From Candidatus Fermentibacterota bacterium (GTDB lineage Bacteria > Fermentibacterota > Fermentibacteria > Fermentibacterales > JCC-6), in the NCBI GenBank assembly GCA_030607835.1, contig JAUWJE010000039.1, positions 1 through 11,002 on the forward strand: 11,002 nt of DNA. Reading direction: 5' to 3'. Under the pieces are notes generated by a model. It was not told where the DNA came from. It ran no database searches and worked only from the letters and a program-made list of their open reading frames with translations. Within the stretch, counting starts at the first letter, position 1; each line of letters opens with the position of its first letter. Shown here piece after piece: positions 6,864-11,002 of this stretch. The position numbers and the translations under genes are program-made.

Positions 6864-9800
6864 CTAAAAATTGATAATAACCCAGATATTCATTCCGATA
6901 TCCCGCTGGTTATACTGGGAATTAACTCTATCAGTTTTCCATCCGAGAATTCCTGTCAATCCGGCGGTGACGGTACCAAAATCGTAGTTAATGGCTGGTT
7001 CTATTCTCCATTCTTCCCTGTCTGACTGAAGCTGATTTCCATAACCACTGCTTATAAGTTCGCTTGTGGTTCTGGATCTGGTTAGGCTCAAACTTGTTGT
7101 GAGGTCACTCTGAAAACTTATGCGAAGCTTGTCAAGAAGTGGAAGCGGGATTGCAAATCCTCCAGGAGCACTGAATGAATACTGTAGTCTTAATTGAAAG
7201 CTGTTGCTGTTACCTCTTGTTTCTGCCTGTGTACCGGTATAGTTCTTCATAACAGTGTTTGTCAGATTATCACTGATCGTTATCTGAATATCGTTTTTAA
7301 GAGTCACGTTTATACTGAACAGCGGAGACCAGCGTGTTGAAGTCGTTTTCGCGGTGGGAACATAATCATCACTTTCATATCTGCCACTTTCAATGGTCTC
7401 AATCTTGTATCCTGAACTCACCGTCCCGTTTCTGAGCAGATCCCTCAAACCAGCCAGTCCGTTCAATCCTGACCAGGAAAATGTAACGGAAGGCCACGTT
7501 TTTGACCTCTGATTATTCCAGAATCCGGAATACAGTGTCTTCGTATCTGAAGATCTGTACTCCAGACGAACAGACATGGATGAGACGGGTCTGAAACCTC
7601 CTGATATCTGGAGGTTCCAACCCTCTGTTCTGTCCCACGGCGTGATATCATCCAGCACAGGTCTCAGGCCAGTTTGATACAGCCATCCGGGAAGGAAATT
7701 CATATCTCTGTATTCGCTTCCCTCCGTTTCCGAATAAACCACGGTTGGATCAGTGATCAGGTTGGCCCATCGTTCCAATTTCATGAGGAACCACCTGGGG
7801 CTTCCCGGTTCAGCTTCTTCATCCAGTCTTTCATCTCTCAACCTTGCAAGACTCCTAAGCGTGTGGACGAGACCAATTCGGACATTGATCCTTCGAGTTG
7901 ATGAGACTGAAAATCTTGGCAGGCCAAGTGTATCTGCTCCGGATGTAGTATGTGGAGCCAGCCTTGATGTATGATAGTTGACATCGTAGGAAAACCTCGG
8001 ACGGAGATAATTAAAAAGATTGATATCCTGAGAAAGACTGATATTCTGGTTTCTGGATATCTCCCGTCCGACATTCACACCGATATTACCCTCCCATGGG
8101 TACAGGAGATCCCGAATCAGGGAGAGAGAACCGCTGGCTGAAAACCCTTTCCATAAATTAAAAGTGAGCGTACCGTTTGATGAGAGGGTTGATGCATTAG
8201 TAGCTCTGGTCTGAACACTATCACCGTTTGCGAAGCTCCAACGTGTATCCCAGCTGTTATGTCTGGACAGTGACCAGGCAATTCTTGTTGGTCGAAGTCT
8301 GAAAAATTCGATAATCGGCAGATTCAGCAGTTGCATTCTACCGGGTGTAATATCGTATGAGAGTGTTCCTTCAGCAGCACTGGCAGTATCTCGATATGTG
8401 GGAGACATTCCATAACTTCTGGAGTATGTATGGAGAAATCTGAATGGATCTATCAGATATCTGCCAGGCCAGTCCTCCGCCCTGCTGTTTTTCCTCCATT
8501 GGATTCGGGTGCTCCATCTCCTGGTCTGAGTTCTTTCATTCCAGGATTCCTCATCATCAAGTCTGAAATCAGAACCTGATTGAAATCGTGGCCTGGATAT
8601 ATCCATAGACCATGAATAATTCGCGGGGATGGAAAGCGACCACAATGGAGGAGTGAAGCGATCCAGATGGAGGGTAGCACGAGCATCGTAGCTGGTCGTA
8701 GCAGACCCGTGTCCGGATCTGCTTCCCAGACCGTGAAAATCAGCATCCACTTCTCTGTAATCACCATTAAGCGACAGGAGATCAGCCATATCGACACTGA
8801 CTGTAACTCTGTGAGCGGTTCCGGTATTATTCCACGGTTGGTGAAGAGTGATATCATCAACCCATACCGTTTCACTCAGATAATCTCTTGTATCACTCTG
8901 AAGTCCCAGAGACATTTCAATGATCTTCGCGAAATTGGGTGAGCCTTTTACAGCAAGATTGCCCTCGCTGATATAATCAAGTTGCAATTCATCTTTTCTG
9001 ATCTTGAGATCAACCAGATCATCAAGATCAACCTCTACAATCTGCCATCCTTCTTCGACATCAACTGCAATCTCATAATAATTCAGGCTGTCACTGCCGA
9101 GTCTGTATACTAACTCGGATTCACTTTTTTCCTCTCCATGCACCAGGAACCTGATCTGTTTATAAGCGGTGAAGTCTTCACTGCTGTAGAAGCTCTGAGT
9201 TGCGATTCCGATATGCCCGGTTCTGATATCAACTGCCTGAAGGGATAGGGACTGCTCGAGTCTGGGGTCGCCATATTCATCATCCCCGTGATCTATCGTT
9301 GGAGGAGGATCGTTTGCATAATCAGGGTTATCCTTATTGTTCACCGTTGAGACAAACAGTTTTTCAGATTCGAACACAGGGATTACGGAAGTATCGGAAA
9401 GGATCACTCCTTTCTCTTCCCAGCGATTTCCGACTATCGCGAAATCGTAAACCTGAATGGTATCCGCTCCTGTAAATCCGTCCATCCATATGCGGGAATA
9501 GCTGATTTTCTCCCATGTAGGTGTGCCTGATACAATATCCGGAATGGAAACCACGGAAGTGTCTCCCAGCGGGATCTCCAGAAGCATCCAGCCGTATTCA
9601 TTTGGTCCTGAAATGATATACTCTTCATCATCAAGGGGAATCGTGATCCGGAAAAATAAATTTGACCTGTCCAGAGTACCGTTGGCATTGAGATCCTCAG
9701 TATCCAGGCTATTGTTACCCTGCGTACCATTTACACTGTTGTATCTTTCGGAAGGCGGATCGTTGCCATCATAAAAGTAATTGTCCCTGTTGGGGTCACC

Positions 9801-11002
9801 ACCCTCGGGGGGGTTCTCCTCTGCATCCCATAAATTATCCAGACCGGTATCCTCATCATTCGCCAGAATTCCATCTCTGTTCTGGTCCTCAGTATCAAGT
9901 TCGCTATTTGCCCTTCGGACGAGTTCCCCCGCTGTTCTCTCGAGCCAGTAGGAGTCCTCATCGATTCTCTCCCCGATGTCGAGGTAGATGTTTGCATTCG
10001 AGGCATCACCTGTGAATCTGACATACAGCCTGATATGTGTCTTTCGGGAGAAATCAATACCGTACTTGTCTACGCAGCGCATTACTCCGCCCCAGGACTC
10101 CGGATTATGATTCTCAGGCTGGAAGTACAATTCCAGGACGTTGTTTACAAAGTTATCGGCTTCATTACCGGTGGAGCTGGATACGATTTCCCCGAGTTTC
10201 CACCTTCTGTATGTGTTGTACCATCTCAGCTCTCCTGCTGGATGAATCAGAGAAGAAGCTTCCACTGGCATGCTTGAGAGATGCCATGCAGCTCTGCTCT
10301 GTCCTATGGGAAATGATGATTCGGTTCCTTCCATATCATCAATGTAGGCTACTCCATCTACATTCGGATTCGGAAAGCTCATTGCAATCTCACCGGAAAG
10401 AGTAGCGTTGCTTTCCGCCTCGGTATTTATTCCGGGAATTATATTCGCGAAATCAGTCAGAAATCCGGGTTTTACCTCAAAATGGGCGTCCAGATCAGCA
10501 ACCAGAGTTCTTGTCGACTCCTCCCCGATTCTGGGTCTGTCGCCCGGAGTACTGGCGCTCTCGAACATCACCGTCGCTCCGAGCCAGGAGTCCGATCCGA
10601 TGCCGTATACAGCGCGTGTACCCACAAGAGTTTTCTTCTGAGACGCGAAAAGAGGGATGTATTCGTATGTAACCCGCAGAACATTACTTGGATTCTGTGC
10701 TTCCTCGGCGGCTTCACCCATTAAAGTGAGGAGACCAATTTCATATATGATTGTATAATCAACATCTTTAGCAAGTGTTCTGGTGCTTCCTGCGACGGTC
10801 AGTGTTACCGTTTCGCTGCCGGGAATAATCCCCATTTGGCCCAGAGAGTATGTGGTTGACGCCGCCCTGTAACTGACCGCAATAAAGTACTTGCTCTGCG
10901 CCGGGAGAGGATTGTTTTCCTCATAAACAACCGGATGCTTTTCTTCAAGATCCGGGCTGACGAAAGGCCTTGGTTCGGGAAATACAAGGAATCCGTTATC
11001 CC
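6864..11002 (-). CDS. sprA: SprA-like T9SS outer-membrane translocon protein, 5'-truncated by the window
   Basis: The frame is open to the right edge (the first visible residues are DNGFLVFPEP), so the N-terminus is missing; 1,378 residues are visible, ending at TAG 6864-6866. SprA forms the very large outer-membrane beta barrel through which T9SS substrates leave the cell. SprA hallmarks are AYIDDMEGTE (near 10349-10320), where Bacteroidetes SprA reads like YIDDFEAS; SRIWMDGFTG and VYDFAIVGNRWE (about 9492-9420); and VWVDDITL (about 8867-8844) before a long run of alternating aromatic and polar strands (SLSIPANYSWSM and onward) typical of the barrel. At 9666-9899 is an acidic Asp/Asn-Gly segment (DTEDQNRDGI, DTEDLNANGT) resembling calcium-binding loops. 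The protein ends in Phe after a beta-strand pattern (MNIWVIINF), as expected for BAM-inserted proteins. Flavobacterium SprA is roughly 2,400 residues, so much is off-window. Family membership is strong; transport function is inferred. Confidence 0.85.
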   Translation of the reverse strand, partial: DNGFLVFPEPRPFVSPDLEEKHPVVYEENNPLPAQSKYFIAVSYRAASTTYSLGQMGIIPGSETVTLTVAGSTRTLAKDVDYTIIYEIGLLTLMGEAAEEAQNPSNVLRVTYEYIPLFASQKKTLVGTRAVYGIGSDSWLGATVMFESASTPGDRPRIGEESTRTLVADLDAHFEVKPGFLTDFANIIPGINTEAESNATLSGEIAMSFPNPNVDGVAYIDDMEGTESSFPIGQSRAAWHLSSMPVEASSLIHPAGELRWYNTYRRWKLGEIVSSSTGNEADNFVNNVLELYFQPENHNPESWGGVMRCVDKYGIDFSRKTHIRLYVRFTGDASNANIYLDIGERIDEDSYWLERTAGELVRRANSELDTEDQNRDGILANDEDTGLDNLWDAEENPPEGGDPNRDNYFYDGNDPPSERYNSVNGTQGNNSLDTEDLNANGTLDRSNLFFRITIPLDDEEYIISGPNEYGWMLLEIPLGDTSVVSIPDIVSGTPTWEKISYSRIWMDGFTGADTIQVYDFAIVGNRWEEKGVILSDTSVIPVFESEKLFVSTVNNKDNPDYANDPPPTIDHGDDEYGDPRLEQSLSLQAVDIRTGHIGIATQSFYSSEDFTAYKQIRFLVHGEEKSESELVYRLGSDSLNYYEIAVDVEEGWQIVEVDLDDLVDLKIRKDELQLDYISEGNLAVKGSPNFAKIIEMSLGLQSDTRDYLSETVWVDDITLHQPWNNTGTAHRVTVSVDMADLLSLNGDYREVDADFHGLGSRSGHGSATTSYDARATLHLDRFTPPLWSLSIPANYSWSMDISRPRFQSGSDFRLDDEESWNERTQTRRWSTRIQWRKNSRAEDWPGRYLIDPFRFLHTYSRSYGMSPTYRDTASAAEGTLSYDITPGRMQLLNLPIIEFFRLRPTRIAWSLSRHNSWDTRWSFANGDSVQTRATNASTLSSNGTLTFNLWKGFSASGSLSLIRDLLYPWEGNIGVNVGREISRNQNISLSQDINLFNYLRPRFSYDVNYHTSRLAPHTTSGADTLGLPRFSVSSTRRINVRIGLVHTLRSLARLRDERLDEEAEPGSPRWFLMKLERWANLITDPTVVYSETEGSEYRDMNFLPGWLYQTGLRPVLDDITPWDRTEGWNLQISGGFRPVSSMSVRLEYRSSDTKTLYSGFWNNQRSKTWPSVTFSWSGLNGLAGLRDLLRNGTVSSGYKIETIESGRYESDDYVPTAKTTSTRWSPLFSINVTLKNDIQITISDNLTNTVMKNYTGTQAETRGNSNSFQLRLQYSFSAPGGFAIPLPLLDKLRISFQSDLTTSLSLTRSRTTSELISSGYGNQLQSDREEWRIEPAINYDFGTVTAGLTGILGWKTDRVNSQYNQRDIGMNIWVIINF

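Overview
The window reads almost entirely from the minus strand. In transcription order (right to left) it holds a 5'-truncated sprA-like gene (11002-6864), a 252-bp intergenic region, and a tight type IV pilus (T4P) block: pilB (6611-4830), a second pilB-like ATPase (4818-3016), pilT interrupted by an in-frame TGA (3014-1944), pilC (1928-720) and the start of a pilS-like sensor kinase gene (665 to the window edge). I see no RNA gene, mobile element, CRISPR array or convincing plus-strand gene.

The organism is probably a Gram-negative bacterium of, or near, the Fibrobacteres-Chlorobi-Bacteroidetes (FCB) superphylum. SprA, the outer-membrane translocon of the type IX secretion system (T9SS), is characteristic of that group. 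Its presence next to a full set of T4P motor genes points away from typical Bacteroidetes, which usually lack T4P, and towards one of the FCB candidate phyla or a Gemmatimonadota/Fibrobacterota-like lineage. This placement is inference; no species can be named from the window.

The T4P genes work as one machine. PilB ATPases drive pilin polymerisation, PilT drives depolymerisation and retraction, PilC is the inner-membrane platform they act on, and PilS senses a signal (classically the state of the pilin pool) and passes it to PilR. Gaps are 11 nt (pilB-pilB2), 1 nt (pilB2-pilT), 15 nt (pilT-pilC) and 54 nt (pilC-pilS), so an operon with translational coupling is likely. Pilin and pilMNOPQ genes are not in the window.

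The most notable points are the TGA inside pilT, with the same frame and full PilT homology continuing after it and a hairpin that begins at the TGA itself; two different tandem PilB ATPases, each with a substituted Asp box; and a T9SS translocon gene beside the T4P operon. TGA is clearly an ordinary stop for both pilB genes, so a global code change is unlikely.
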